Source: Clostridia bacterium (GTDB lineage Bacteria > Bacillota > Clostridia > Christensenellales > CAG-138). From it: a stretch of DNA of 64,000 bases. Of this stretch, positions 6,714-15,026 are shown piece by piece; position 1 is the stretch's first letter, and each line of letters starts with the position of its first letter. The translations under genes were made by a program, and so were the position numbers. The DNA lies in the NCBI GenBank assembly GCA_017509785.1, contig JAFWOT010000028.1, positions 62,001 to 126,000 on the forward strand, read 5' to 3'. Below the pieces are notes generated by a model, which worked only from the letters and a program-made list of their open reading frames with translations, had not been told where the DNA came from and did not search any database.

Positions 6714-9485
6714 TTAGTCCTCCTTCTTGCGGAAGACAACGATGCCGGCGCCAGCCATGATAGCCATGATGCCGAGGCCTACGAGGCTCGCGGTACCGGT
6801 TACAGGAGGCGTGGGAGGATTCGGGCCGGGCTCATCCGTGGGAGGTACATCCGTGGGAGGTACATCCGTGGGAGGAACGTCGGTGGGAGGTACGTCAGTG
6901 GGAGGTACATCCGTGGGAGGTACGTCACCAACGGGGGTCACGATACCGTCAACGGTGGTGTAGGGGATGGGCTCCTGGTTTACAGCGCCGATGGGCATGT
7001 AACCGAACTCATTTACAACGACCTCGATGGGGGTAGCCTCGGTGAAGTTCTCGGCAACCTGGAAGGTCACGTTGACGATCTCGCCCTCAGCGGTCAGGCC
7101 CTCGTTGGGCATGATGACGCCGATAGCGATGGTGCCGGGGATGGTCTCGTAATCGATGATAACGACAGCATCCTCACGGTCGATGACAGCGCCGGGCTCT
7201 ACGCCGAGGACGGTGAGGACCTCGGGATCGTAGTTGAGGGCGATGTTCATGGTGTGAGCCTCATACTCGCCTTCAACGGTGAAGGGCAGAGTGATGGTGG
7301 AGCCGCCGGGTACCTCGTACTGGCTGCCCATGGTGAAGACAACGCCTTCTGCGGGAGGTACATCGGTGGGAGGTACGTCGGTGGGAGGTACTTCCGTGGG
7401 AGGTACGTCAGCAGGCGTTACAACGCCGTCGACGAGAGTGAGATCAACGGGGATGGCCGTTGCCTCGGGAACGTAGTTGAACTCGTAGACAACTACGTTG
7501 ACGGGGGTCTCCTCGGTGAAGGACTCGGCAACCTGGAAGGTAACGTTGGCGATAACGCCGTTACCGGACATTTCCTCACCGGGCATTACAAGACCGAGGG
7601 AGATGGTGCCGGGGTTGGACTCGTAATCGATAATAGTGTAAGCATCCTCGGGAACAACATCACCGAGCTCAACGCCGACAACGGACAGAACAGCGGGATC
7701 ATAGTTGATGACGCCGTTGAAGGTGTGAGCCTGATAGTCGCCCTCGATGGAGAGGGGCAGAGTGATGGTCGCGCCGCCCTCTACGCCGTACTCACTGCCC
7801 ATGGTGATGGTGGCAGAGCCCGCATCCGTGGGAGGTACGTCGGTGGGAGGTACGTCGGTGGGAGGTACATCAGTGGGAGGTACGTCGGTGCCGCCCCAAA
7901 CCTCGACCTGGTCAAGGTTAAGACGGAACATATCGGTGCAGTTGAAGTGACGCACAGCGATATAAACCGTCTCGCCGGAGAACTGAGACAGGTCGGCAGT
8001 GTACTGAACGTACGCGCCGGTGGAAACGGTCTCGGGCAGGATCTGGATCATGTCGGCGGTGTTGGCGGAAACGCCGGCATAAACGGCGAAGTGCTCATCC
8101 GCCCAGCTGGGATCCTGCGCGCCGATGTACATGGTAACACGGGCAGCGTCCTTGCTCTCGGGGATGGTAACAGCGGGGCTGATAAGCCAGTTGTCCGGAG
8201 TCAGAGCAGCGCCCTGGTAGGAGGCAGAGGTCATGTTGCCGATGCCTTCGTAAGCCATGTTGGCAGTCGTCTGGTTGACGCCGTAGCCGAGCCAGTACCA
8301 TTCGTTGCCGTCGCCATCAGCGTCAACGTTGGTCCACTCATCGGCCTCGGCCTGAGACTCGAAGTAGAAGCCTGCAATGAGGCCGTCGACGGGCTGATCC
8401 GTGGGAGGTACATCCGTGGGAGGTACTTCCGTGGGAGGTACGGGGGTGGGGGTATCGCCGCCATCGGTGATGGTCACGTCTACCTGGTCGTTGCCGTAGT
8501 CCTCGTTAAGAGTGACGACGAACTCGTAGGTCTTGCCGGCCTCGAACACGTAGTCGTCATAACGGCCGCCGACGTTGCCCAGCTCGGAAGCGATCCACAT
8601 GCGGTCGCCGGGAGTGGGGTTCGTGATGCACCAGTCATAGGTGCCGGCGGGGATGGTGATGGCTACGGAAGCGCAGCTTACGATGTTGGAAGTGGTGAGG
8701 CTGCCGTCCGCGTTCTCGGGGATCTTATACTCGAACTCGGCATAGGTCGCAGCGGAGGCGTCGCCGCCGGAGGTCAGACCGCCGGTCTCGGGGATGATGG
8801 TGCCATACGCAGTAGCGTCGGCGTCCAGAAGCATCTGATAACCGGTGCCGTCGCCCCAATGATCTTCGGGAACAGTGAGGATAACCGTGGCCTCACCGCC
8901 TACAGGAGGCTCGGTGGGGGGAGTGGTGGGCGGCGTGGTGGGCGGAGTGGTGGGCGGAGTCGTGGGGGGAACGGGGGTCTCATCGGTACCGCCGACGATA
9001 TTGATCATACCGTTGACGCCAAGAGTGGGGATGAGAGTGGCCTCACCGCCGATAGGAGCGTTGTAGCACTCAACTACTTCAACAACGAGCTCCTGATTGG
9101 TGGTGCAGTTCTCATTGACCGTGATGTCCATGGTGCAGAGAACGCCGTCAGCAGTCATGCCGGTCGTGGGCCCGAGGAAACCGATGGCAACGTCGCCGGT
9201 GTTGGTCGTCCAATCGATAACGGGTACAAGGCCGTTAAGGAGGGGACCATTGGTAACGTTGTTCACAGTGAGCATGTCGGCGTTGAAATACACATGCATA
9301 ACGAGCGTGTGCGCCTCATTGCCGTTCATGTTGCTCACGGTGATGGGAACCTGAATGGTATCACCGGGGTTGACGTCATTCACGGTAGCGGCCGTGAATG
9401 TTACCTCACCCTCAGCAACTGCGGGGATGGCAACGAGAGCCAGCACCATAGCTACCGAAATGAGGAGAGCGAGGAATTTCTTCAT
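6714..9485 (-). CDS. cohesin- and adhesin-module surface protein with sortase-like tail
   Basis: 923 residues. Signal peptide (1-24), cohesin-like domain 1 (about 27-165), Pro/Thr linker, a DUF2436-type module as in gingipain adhesins (about 198-340, VPEDHWGDGTGYQMLLDADA), linker, a cleaved-adhesin/choice-of-anchor-J module (about 370-531, NWLISPAVTIP), linker, cohesin-like 2 (557-690), linker, cohesin-like 3 (713-848), then PPTDV repeats. It ends with PPVTG (893-897), a hydrophobic segment and RKKED, which resembles an LPXTG-type sorting signal in variant form. Cohesins bind dockerins in cellulosomes and other extracellular complexes. A dockerin is encoded at 32067-33080. Monocistronic, with its own promoter and terminator. 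The module names are recognised by eye. Binding partners are inferred. Confidence 0.85.
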   Translation of the reverse strand: MKKFLALLISVAMVLALVAIPAVAEGEVTFTAATVNDVNPGDTIQVPITVSNMNGNEAHTLVMHVYFNADMLTVNNVTNGPLLNGLVPVIDWTTNTGDVAIGFLGPTTGMTADGVLCTMDITVNENCTTNQELVVEVVECYNAPIGGEATLIPTLGVNGMINIVGGTDETPVPPTTPPTTPPTTPPTTPPTEPPVGGEATVILTVPEDHWGDGTGYQMLLDADATAYGTIIPETGGLTSGGDASAATYAEFEYKIPENADGSLTTSNIVSCASVAITIPAGTYDWCITNPTPGDRMWIASELGNVGGRYDDYVFEAGKTYEFVVTLNEDYGNDQVDVTITDGGDTPTPVPPTEVPPTDVPPTDQPVDGLIAGFYFESQAEADEWTNVDADGDGNEWYWLGYGVNQTTANMAYEGIGNMTSASYQGAALTPDNWLISPAVTIPESKDAARVTMYIGAQDPSWADEHFAVYAGVSANTADMIQILPETVSTGAYVQYTADLSQFSGETVYIAVRHFNCTDMFRLNLDQVEVWGGTDVPPTDVPPTDVPPTDVPPTDAGSATITMGSEYGVEGGATITLPLSIEGDYQAHTFNGVINYDPAVLSVVGVELGDVVPEDAYTIIDYESNPGTISLGLVMPGEEMSGNGVIANVTFQVAESFTEETPVNVVVYEFNYVPEATAIPVDLTLVDGVVTPADVPPTEVPPTDVPPTDVPPAEGVVFTMGSQYEVPGGSTITLPFTVEGEYEAHTMNIALNYDPEVLTVLGVEPGAVIDREDAVVIIDYETIPGTIAIGVIMPNEGLTAEGEIVNVTFQVAENFTEATPIEVVVNEFGYMPIGAVNQEPIPYTTVDGIVTPVGDVPPTDVPPTDVPPTDVPPTDVPPTDVPPTDEPGPNPPTPPVTGTASLVGLGIMAIMAGAGIVVFRKKED
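6835..6930 (-). repeat. in-frame PPTDV linker repeat
   Basis: Six to seven near-identical 15-bp units (GTGGGAGGTACATCC-like on the plus strand) encode PPTDV. Shorter runs of the same unit occur at about 7350-7410, 7828-7890 and 8398-8445 between modules. This is a repeat prone to slippage. Confidence 0.85.
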
Positions 9486-9595
9486 TTGGAATTTACTCCT
9501 TCCTGAAAATTATTTGTAACCGTACGCCGAATTGCGCGAATCGGGCATAAACCGGATATCGCCCAATCCAACAAGGGTACACAATTACAGGTATA

Positions 9596-9624
9596 ATAAT
9601 ATCATAGATTCTTTTAACATGCAA
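9596..9624 (-). promoter_or_regulatory. promoter of the cohesin surface-protein gene
   Basis: TTGCAT, 17-bp spacer, TATTAT on the minus strand, giving a leader of about 100 nt before the ATG at 9485. SD AGGAAGGAG lies about 9-17 nt upstream of the ATG. The stretch 9625-9863 behind it shows no gene or clear signal. Confidence 0.55.
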
Positions 9625-9863
9625 TAGGGATTTGCGGAAAGTGAAAAAAAATTTTTTGAATAGTTGCCTCCGGGTCCCCGGCGCGGACGGGCAAACAAAG
9701 CCCAATATAATAAGGAAACTATCCCTTTCTTCGCCATACTCCAGCGGGGTGAACATGGTAAACCTGTAAAAAATTACCGCACCTTAGGCCAAAAAACACC
9801 CGATAATGTGCAAAACATTTCCCGCCGTGTTCCACTTTCGGGCGGAAGCGGAGCTCCGGGGCC

Positions 9864-9925
9864 CGATTTTCGCACGGTCAGGCGAAAATCGCACGGTCGT
9901 CCGACAGAATTCGGACGACCGTGCG
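9864..9925 (-). terminator. tandem overlapping hairpins ending the BY-kinase operon
   Basis: A 15-bp perfect stem (9890-9904 with 9911-9925, 6-nt loop) lies 9 nt after the stop codon. A second stem (9864-9873 with 9882-9891, CGATTTTCGC/GCGAAAATCG) overlaps it by two bases. Only short T runs follow, so termination is likely but may not be a simple intrinsic type. Confidence 0.6.
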
Positions 9926-9933
9926 AGAGCATA

Positions 9934-11580
9934 TCATTTGTTCTTGCCCTTCCCCGTCCTCGACGAGGCGCGCGAGTAGCTCCCGTAACGGGAGTACGAA
10001 CCGTACCTTCCGTAGCGGGAATAGCTCCCGTAGCGGCCGTAACGGGCATAACTTCCGTAGCGGCCGTATCGGCCGTAGGAGCCGTACTTCCCGTATGAGC
10101 CGTAGCGGGAGTAGCGCCCGTAGCGCGAATACTTTCCGTAAGCGCCGTAGCCGTAGCCGCCGGAGGTATCGGAGCTGTTGAGCACGTAGCCGAGGAACGC
10201 CGCCCTTCCGTTCGAAAGGTGGTTGAGGCCGTCGAGTATGCGGCTCTTTCGCGTGTATTCACGGCGGATGACGTAGAGGACGCAATCCGAAATATTGGAA
10301 AGAACGACGGCGTCCGCTATGACGGAGGCGGGCGGGGAATCGATTATGACGAGATCGACCCGCAGGAGCAGCTCGTCTATGAGCTCCTTCATCCTTGCCG
10401 TGCCGAGGAGCTCCGCCGCCTCGTCCGAGGGGGTCTTGCCGTTGATGACAATGAGGTTCTCGGCGGGCTCGTTGATAATGTCATCCAGCACGACGAGGCC
10501 GTTGAGGTATTCGGCTATGCCGGCTTCCTTCTGAGTCGCAAGGTCGCCGAGATCGGAGGGTTTTCTGAGGTCGCAGTCGAGGAGGGCGATCCTCTTGCCG
10601 GACATCGCCATCGACATCGCGAGGTTCGCGGCGACGGTCGTCTTGCCCTCGCCGGGCATGGAGCTGGCTATGAGGACGGTCCTGTAGCCGGCCTCCTCGC
10701 AGGAGCGGAGTACGCGCGAGCGGATGAGCCTCACCGCGTCGGAGAAATCCTTTGAAACGTCGGGGTTGGAGATCTCTATCATGCCCTTTTCGGAGCGGCG
10801 GCGCCTGCTTAGATAGGGGACGTTGCCGACGCAGCGTAGGTTAAGCATGGACTTGAGATCGTCCGAATCGCGGACGGTGCTCTTCGTCAGGGTGATGACG
10901 ACCATTATGATTAGCGAAACCATGCAGCCGACGAGCACTCCCTTTAAAAGCTCCGTCCTGTATTCGATGGTGTTGGTCGCCTTCTCCGGGATGCCGTTAT
11001 CGGAGATGAGAGTCAGCGTGGTGCTGCCGATAACGAAATCGGCGACACGCGGGTAGTTTTCGACCGCGGACTGCAGCACCCGGTAGGACATTTGGGGAGT
11101 CCTCGAATAGACGCTGATGGTGAAGAGATTGGTCTCCCCCACCGGCTCGGCGGAGATGGTCGCGGGGATCTCCTCAAGATCGAGATCCTGCCTGATGAGG
11201 TTGTTGAGCACGTCGCTGCTGAATATGTAGGGGAAGGTCTCCGAGAGCTGCTTTGCGAGGCTGACCGAATAGGTCGCGCTGTTGCGGGAGCTCGTGTACG
11301 GGACGTTGACCGTGAAGGTCGCCTGCGCGCAGTAGATGGGGTTGAAATCCGCCCTTGCTTTGAGGCAGAACGCCGTACAGAAGACTATCGAAAGTATCAC
11401 GGGGAGAAGGTACATCCTTCTGAAGACCTTGCCGAGCTCCTGCAGGAAATCCGCGACGCTCATCGGCGCCTTCGTCCCGCCCGTGCCGGAGCGCTCGAAG
11501 AACTCCTCCGCGCTGCGGATCTCGGCCTCCGTAAGGCCGCTGACGGTGGTCGTGACTTTCTCGTTGGTTTCGCCGCTCAT
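9934..11580 (-). CDS. Wzz/Wzc-type polysaccharide co-polymerase with BY-kinase domain (canonical P-loop)
   Basis: 548 residues. Membrane segments at about 57-77 and 215-235 flank an extracellular Wzz-like domain. A cytoplasmic bacterial tyrosine kinase domain follows, with Walker A in SSMPGEGKTT (about 303-312), Walker A' in LLDCDLRKPSD, and Walker B in LVIIDSPP. The tail (about 478-548) is Arg/Ser/Gly/Tyr rich and contains 21 tyrosines, the expected autophosphorylation cluster. Such proteins set chain length and couple polymerisation to export. In most Firmicutes the sensor and kinase are separate proteins; here they are fused, as in proteobacterial Wzc. Start overlaps the stop of the preceding kinase by 4 bp (ATGA). 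Last gene of its operon. Confidence 0.9.
   Translation of the reverse strand: MSGETNEKVTTTVSGLTEAEIRSAEEFFERSGTGGTKAPMSVADFLQELGKVFRRMYLLPVILSIVFCTAFCLKARADFNPIYCAQATFTVNVPYTSSRNSATYSVSLAKQLSETFPYIFSSDVLNNLIRQDLDLEEIPATISAEPVGETNLFTISVYSRTPQMSYRVLQSAVENYPRVADFVIGSTTLTLISDNGIPEKATNTIEYRTELLKGVLVGCMVSLIIMVVITLTKSTVRDSDDLKSMLNLRCVGNVPYLSRRRRSEKGMIEISNPDVSKDFSDAVRLIRSRVLRSCEEAGYRTVLIASSMPGEGKTTVAANLAMSMAMSGKRIALLDCDLRKPSDLGDLATQKEAGIAEYLNGLVVLDDIINEPAENLIVINGKTPSDEAAELLGTARMKELIDELLLRVDLVIIDSPPASVIADAVVLSNISDCVLYVIRREYTRKSRILDGLNHLSNGRAAFLGYVLNSSDTSGGYGYGAYGKYSRYGRYSRYGSYGKYGSYGRYGRYGSYARYGRYGSYSRYGRYGSYSRYGSYSRASSRTGKGKNK
9970..10160 (-). repeat. tyrosine-tail coding repeat
   Basis: Degenerate tandem units of about 9-12 bp (TAGCGGCCGTA/TAGCTCCCGTA types on the plus strand) encode RYGSY/RYGRY runs at the kinase C-terminus. 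Confidence 0.75.
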
Positions 11581-13124
11581 GCCTTACCCCTCCCTTCGCG
11601 TGAGGAATCCCGGCCGTAGCCATAACCGTAGCCGTATCCGTAGCCGTAGCCCCGGCCGCCGTAGCCGTATCCGTAGCCGGAGCGCTCCCTGTCAGCGGGG
11701 CGGAACTCCGCGCCGGTCTCCGTCGAAGCCCTGAGGAATTCGAGCGGGTAGACGTTGTTGAATATGCAGCCGAGTATCTCGGCGCCGCTCTGGCTGACGG
11801 CGTCGATGCATTCGTTTATTCGCCTTGCCCTGGCGCCGCCCTGCTTTATCACGAGGAGCGTGCAGTCGACGAGCTCGGCAAAGCATTCCGCGTCGGAGGC
11901 AAGCGCTATCGGCGGGGTGTCTATAACGACGTAATCATAATAGTCCTTAGCACGCTCTATGAAGTCCTTCATCTCCTCGGAGCCGATTATCTCGGTGGAG
12001 TTGGGCATTGGCGTCCTTCCGAGCAGGAGGCTGAGGTTGGGCAGACCCTCCATCCTCGGGATGTCCTCGAAGCTCATGCTGCTCTCTACGACCTCCGAAA
12101 CGGAGGTCCCCCTGCGGACGCGGGTCGTCATTACCTTATACAGAGCGGGCTTGAGCATATCGCCGTCGATGAGTAGGACGCGGTTATTGTTGAGGGCGAG
12201 TATTATCGCGGTGTTGGCGGCGGAGGTCGTCTTGCCCTCGTTTTCAAGGGTGGAGGAGACCATGAGCACCTTGTGGCCCTTCTTCTTCATGAGGTATTCG
12301 AGGCGGGTCCTGAATAGCCTGTATGTCTCTGCGAAGCGGAAGCTCGTCGTCGGGTTGGTGATGAGCATGCTCGTCTTGACGCCGCGTATCCTTGCACGGA
12401 GGGAGAGGTTCTTCCGCTCGTGATAAATAGTGGCAAGGGCGGGGCAGTCGACCCGCGTCGCAAGATCCTTCTCAGTCATTATCCTGTCGCTCGCGACGGA
12501 GGCGATGACGAGCAGCGCCGTTATGCCGAGCGCGGCGATGAGCGTGTAGAGCGCGACCTTGCCGAGGCGGTTCATGTTTCTTACGGGCTCGACGGGAACG
12601 GTCGGGGCTTTGAGCACGTCCAGCACGGCGTTGCCCATGAGGTTATCGGAAACTATGTGGTGGTATTGGATGATGCCGTTCATCTCGTCGAAGGCGAGCT
12701 GCGGGGAACCCGCTTCCACGCCTATCTGGATGAGGTTGGTGTTTTCGATGCTGTTCGCGGTGACCTTGCCCGAGAATTTGGGCATATCGAGGGATTCGGC
12801 TATCTTCTGCTGAAGGACGGGGCTTTCGAGCACGTAGGCGAATGAATCCGCCAGCTTCGACGCCACGACGAGGTTGGAATAGACCGCGTCGGAGCCGCCG
12901 TCCTTGCTGGAGACGACGAAGGTCGCCCCGGCGTAATAGGTGGGGACGTATCTTTCCGAAACGGCGATATATGAGAACATGGCGGTGATGAGGCAGCCTA
13001 TGAGTATCACCCACCAGTTCTTGATTATGTTGAATATGACGACCTCGATATCGACGCTGCTCTCCCTCGCCTTGCGGGGGGCTTCGTCGACCTTGGACGT
13101 GATCTTGCCAACAGAGCCTGCCAT
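11577..13124 (-). CDS. Wzz/Wzc-type co-polymerase with BY-kinase-like domain (divergent P-loop)
   Basis: 515 residues with the same layout as the next gene: membrane segments at about 36-55 and 190-210 around a Wzz-like extracellular domain, then a BY-kinase fold. The Walker A region reads SSTLENEGKTTS, lacking the usual Pro-Gly before EGK(T). Walker A' is LLIDGDMLKP and Walker B is VVIDTPP. The tail has nine Tyr in Gly-Tyr repeats. GKT and both aspartates remain, so it could still bind ATP, but its activity is uncertain. It is translationally coupled at both ends: TGATG with the preceding gene and ATGA with the second kinase. The pair may act as partner and kinase in one complex. Confidence 0.88.
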   Translation of the reverse strand: MAGSVGKITSKVDEAPRKARESSVDIEVVIFNIIKNWWVILIGCLITAMFSYIAVSERYVPTYYAGATFVVSSKDGGSDAVYSNLVVASKLADSFAYVLESPVLQQKIAESLDMPKFSGKVTANSIENTNLIQIGVEAGSPQLAFDEMNGIIQYHHIVSDNLMGNAVLDVLKAPTVPVEPVRNMNRLGKVALYTLIAALGITALLVIASVASDRIMTEKDLATRVDCPALATIYHERKNLSLRARIRGVKTSMLITNPTTSFRFAETYRLFRTRLEYLMKKKGHKVLMVSSTLENEGKTTSAANTAIILALNNNRVLLIDGDMLKPALYKVMTTRVRRGTSVSEVVESSMSFEDIPRMEGLPNLSLLLGRTPMPNSTEIIGSEEMKDFIERAKDYYDYVVIDTPPIALASDAECFAELVDCTLLVIKQGGARARRINECIDAVSQSGAEILGCIFNNVYPLEFLRASTETGAEFRPADRERSGYGYGYGGRGYGYGYGYGYGYGRDSSREGRGKA

Positions 13125-14005
13125 CAGCGAGCCACCTCCGTTACTATCACTATCAGCACCGTGTAACCGTAGTATTCACCGCGGTTGTCGCAGGTGTAGA
13201 AAACCTTGTAGACGCCGGGAGTCGAATAATCGACGCGCGAATCGTCGATCTCAATGCTGCCGGCGGAGTACTCCTCCACGCTCAGCGGCGCGCCGTTCAG
13301 AGTGACTCCCGTGATGAACGAGGCCGGATCGATCCTGCAGTACCTGTCCACGTAGACGAGGTGCTCAGACAGCCTGAGGTTGGGGATCATGCGCGCTTCG
13401 GTATACGTCCTGTCGTAGACTTCGATCTCCGTATCGAGGGAGGAGACGTCCCCGAGGCTGTTGGTCACGCGGAATTCCACCTGATGCGTGCCGACGGCGG
13501 TAATATCGTCGTCGGGATTGACGAGTATCATTTTGACCCTGTCGGAAATGTCGCCGTCGATGCAGTCGAAGGCGCCGACGCAGCTCAGCGGGTTGAAGTT
13601 GGAGGAATAGCTGAATTCCAGCGGGGCGGAGATCGTGAACCTCGGCGGGTGATAATCGGTCAGAAAGAGATGCCGCGTGAGCTTTGAGACGTTGTTGGTC
13701 GAATCGAACGCGGCGTAGGTCACGATGCTGTGCCCCTCGTCCACGAACTGGGAGACGCTCTCCACGACGACGCTGCCCGTGATATCGCCGTCCTCAACGT
13801 CCATCGCGGTGACGTCGCGAAGGAGTATGCTGTTGTCGGCGAGGCTCTCCACGCTGACGGAGATGCTGTCCGTCGGGCAGATTATGAAGGGCTTGCCGTT
13901 GCCGCCGGCGATATTCTCCTGCCAGACGTAGATAAGGAAAATGACCCCTACCACGCCCAGCACGGAGAGGAGAAAAGTCAGCAGTTTCCTTTTGTTCTTT
14001 TTCAT
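13124..14005 (-). CDS. membrane-anchored protein with Ig-like (DUF5011/HYR-type) domains
   Basis: 293 residues. A basic N-terminus and one membrane segment (about 8-27) are followed by an extracellular part with two or three beta-sandwich repeats carrying the pattern DVEDGDITGSV and DCIDGDISDRV, typical of bacterial Ig-like DUF5011 domains. No catalytic motif is visible. First gene of the operon with the two BY-kinases (stop and start overlap by one base), so it probably belongs to the polysaccharide export or length-control complex, perhaps as its outer-face partner. That role is inferred from position only. Confidence 0.8.
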   Translation of the reverse strand: MKKNKRKLLTFLLSVLGVVGVIFLIYVWQENIAGGNGKPFIICPTDSISVSVESLADNSILLRDVTAMDVEDGDITGSVVVESVSQFVDEGHSIVTYAAFDSTNNVSKLTRHLFLTDYHPPRFTISAPLEFSYSSNFNPLSCVGAFDCIDGDISDRVKMILVNPDDDITAVGTHQVEFRVTNSLGDVSSLDTEIEVYDRTYTEARMIPNLRLSEHLVYVDRYCRIDPASFITGVTLNGAPLSVEEYSAGSIEIDDSRVDYSTPGVYKVFYTCDNRGEYYGYTVLIVIVTEVAR

Positions 14006-14017
14006 TCGATCACCCCT

Positions 14018-14040
14018 GCGGCGCGATCGCTCCGCGCCGC
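14018..14040 (-). other. GC-rich hairpin in the leader of the kinase operon
   Basis: GCGGCGCG / CGCGCCGC with a 7-nt loop lies just upstream of the SD (AGGGGTG) of the Ig-like protein gene. It may modulate translation. Confidence 0.4.
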
Positions 14041-14056
14041 CTGCCTTTGGATTACT

Positions 14057-14085
14057 ATTTTATCATATTCGCGGGAGATTGTCCA
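14057..14085 (-). promoter_or_regulatory. internal promoter for the BY-kinase operon
   Basis: TGGACA, 17-bp spacer, TAAAAT in the 85-bp gap between the phosphoesterase gene and the Ig-like gene. It allows control genes to be expressed apart from the capsule genes upstream. Confidence 0.6.
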
Positions 14086-14090
14086 CAGCG

Positions 14091-15026
14091 TCACTCCGCG
14101 GGGACGAGCCTGATGCTGACTATCTCGCACGGGTCGTTGAATCGGAAGAGGAAGTCCTCGCTCCCGAGACCGGCGCCGATTATCATATCCGCCCTGCCCA
14201 TATCCTTGAGGCCCTTGTCGAGCTTCGGGAAGAAGCCCTGCTGGGGCAGATATAAGCACCCGATAAAGGGGATCCGCCACAGCCCGCCGTGTGTGTGCCC
14301 CGCGAGGACGAGATCCAGATCCCAATCCTCGTAATGCTCCGCTTCGCTTTCGAGGCGGTAGGCCGTCGGCCTGTGGCTGAGGAGGATACTGTATGAATCC
14401 GTATCGCACATATCGAGGAAGAAAGCGTACTTCTCGGAGCGCCTGTATTCCTCCTCGCTCATGCCGTAGTTGAAGCAGTAATCGCTCGTGCCGCCGATGC
14501 GCACCTTCTGTCCATGGAATACCGCGTCCTCGTATTCGAGCTCCAGAAGGCGAACGCCGCTTTTTTTCAGCTCGCGGAGTATCCCGTCGCCGTGCGTCCG
14601 GACGTAGATATCCTCATGGTTCCCGAGGGACATATACGTGGGGGATATCTTCGCCATCTCCGCCATGAGATCGAGCCCTATATGGAGCTTGTCGTCGCCG
14701 ACGGTCCTCGTTATCATATCGCCGACGCAGAGTATCGCGTCGGGCCCGAGGGCGCGTATCGCCGCCGTGAGGCGCTCGTTATCCTCGCCAAAGAGGCTCT
14801 CGTGCAGATCGGAGATCATGACGAAGCTTACCTCCTCCGTCACCTTATCGGTCGGGAGGACGTATTCCGTCACGACGAACTCGTTCGCGCATCTGTAAGC
14901 GTCGACGGCGACGGATACCGCTGTGAACGCCAGCAGAAGCGCCGCCGCGCATATGAGCCTGCCGCGGCGTTCGCGCCTTTCGGCGTAGTCGCGTATCGAG
15001 GTGCTGTCCGGATCGCGCCTTCTCAT
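14091..15026 (-). CDS. membrane-anchored calcineurin-like metallophosphoesterase
   Basis: 311 residues: one N-terminal membrane segment (about 24-44), then a metallophosphoesterase domain with ISDLHES, VGDMI, LGNHEDIY, LSHRPTAYR and LAGHTHGG, i.e. the full set of metal ligands (YkuE/YaeI-like family). The substrate is unknown; known relatives hydrolyse lipid-linked or nucleotide phosphoesters. Its start overlaps the capG stop by 4 bp, making it the last gene of the capsule operon. That suggests a role on a polysaccharide lipid intermediate (for example recycling of undecaprenyl pyrophosphate), but this is inference. Confidence 0.85.
   Translation of the reverse strand: MRRRDPDSTSIRDYAERRERRGRLICAAALLLAFTAVSVAVDAYRCANEFVVTEYVLPTDKVTEEVSFVMISDLHESLFGEDNERLTAAIRALGPDAILCVGDMITRTVGDDKLHIGLDLMAEMAKISPTYMSLGNHEDIYVRTHGDGILRELKKSGVRLLELEYEDAVFHGQKVRIGGTSDYCFNYGMSEEEYRRSEKYAFFLDMCDTDSYSILLSHRPTAYRLESEAEHYEDWDLDLVLAGHTHGGLWRIPFIGCLYLPQQGFFPKLDKGLKDMGRADMIIGAGLGSEDFLFRFNDPCEIVSIRLVPAE

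Noticed and set aside
6835..6930. Regularly spaced repeats as a possible CRISPR array
   Set aside because: The units are contiguous 15-bp in-frame codons without spacers, and no cas genes are present; the same applies to 30955-31115.
6714..9485. Cellulosome scaffoldin
   Set aside because: No dockerin-bearing plant cell-wall enzymes and no cellulose-binding module are in the window; the GH2 and GH36 enzymes lack signals and dockerins.
7254..9506. Long plus-strand frame opposite the cohesin protein
   Set aside because: Low-complexity product rich in GGRYVGGRY created by the linker repeats; no SD or start context, and the minus-strand protein has signal peptide, domains, promoter and terminator.
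9625..9863. Possible small gene in the gap between the cohesin gene and the kinase operon
   Set aside because: Frames there lack SD, recognisable product or conserved features; I see nothing beyond the promoter and hairpins.
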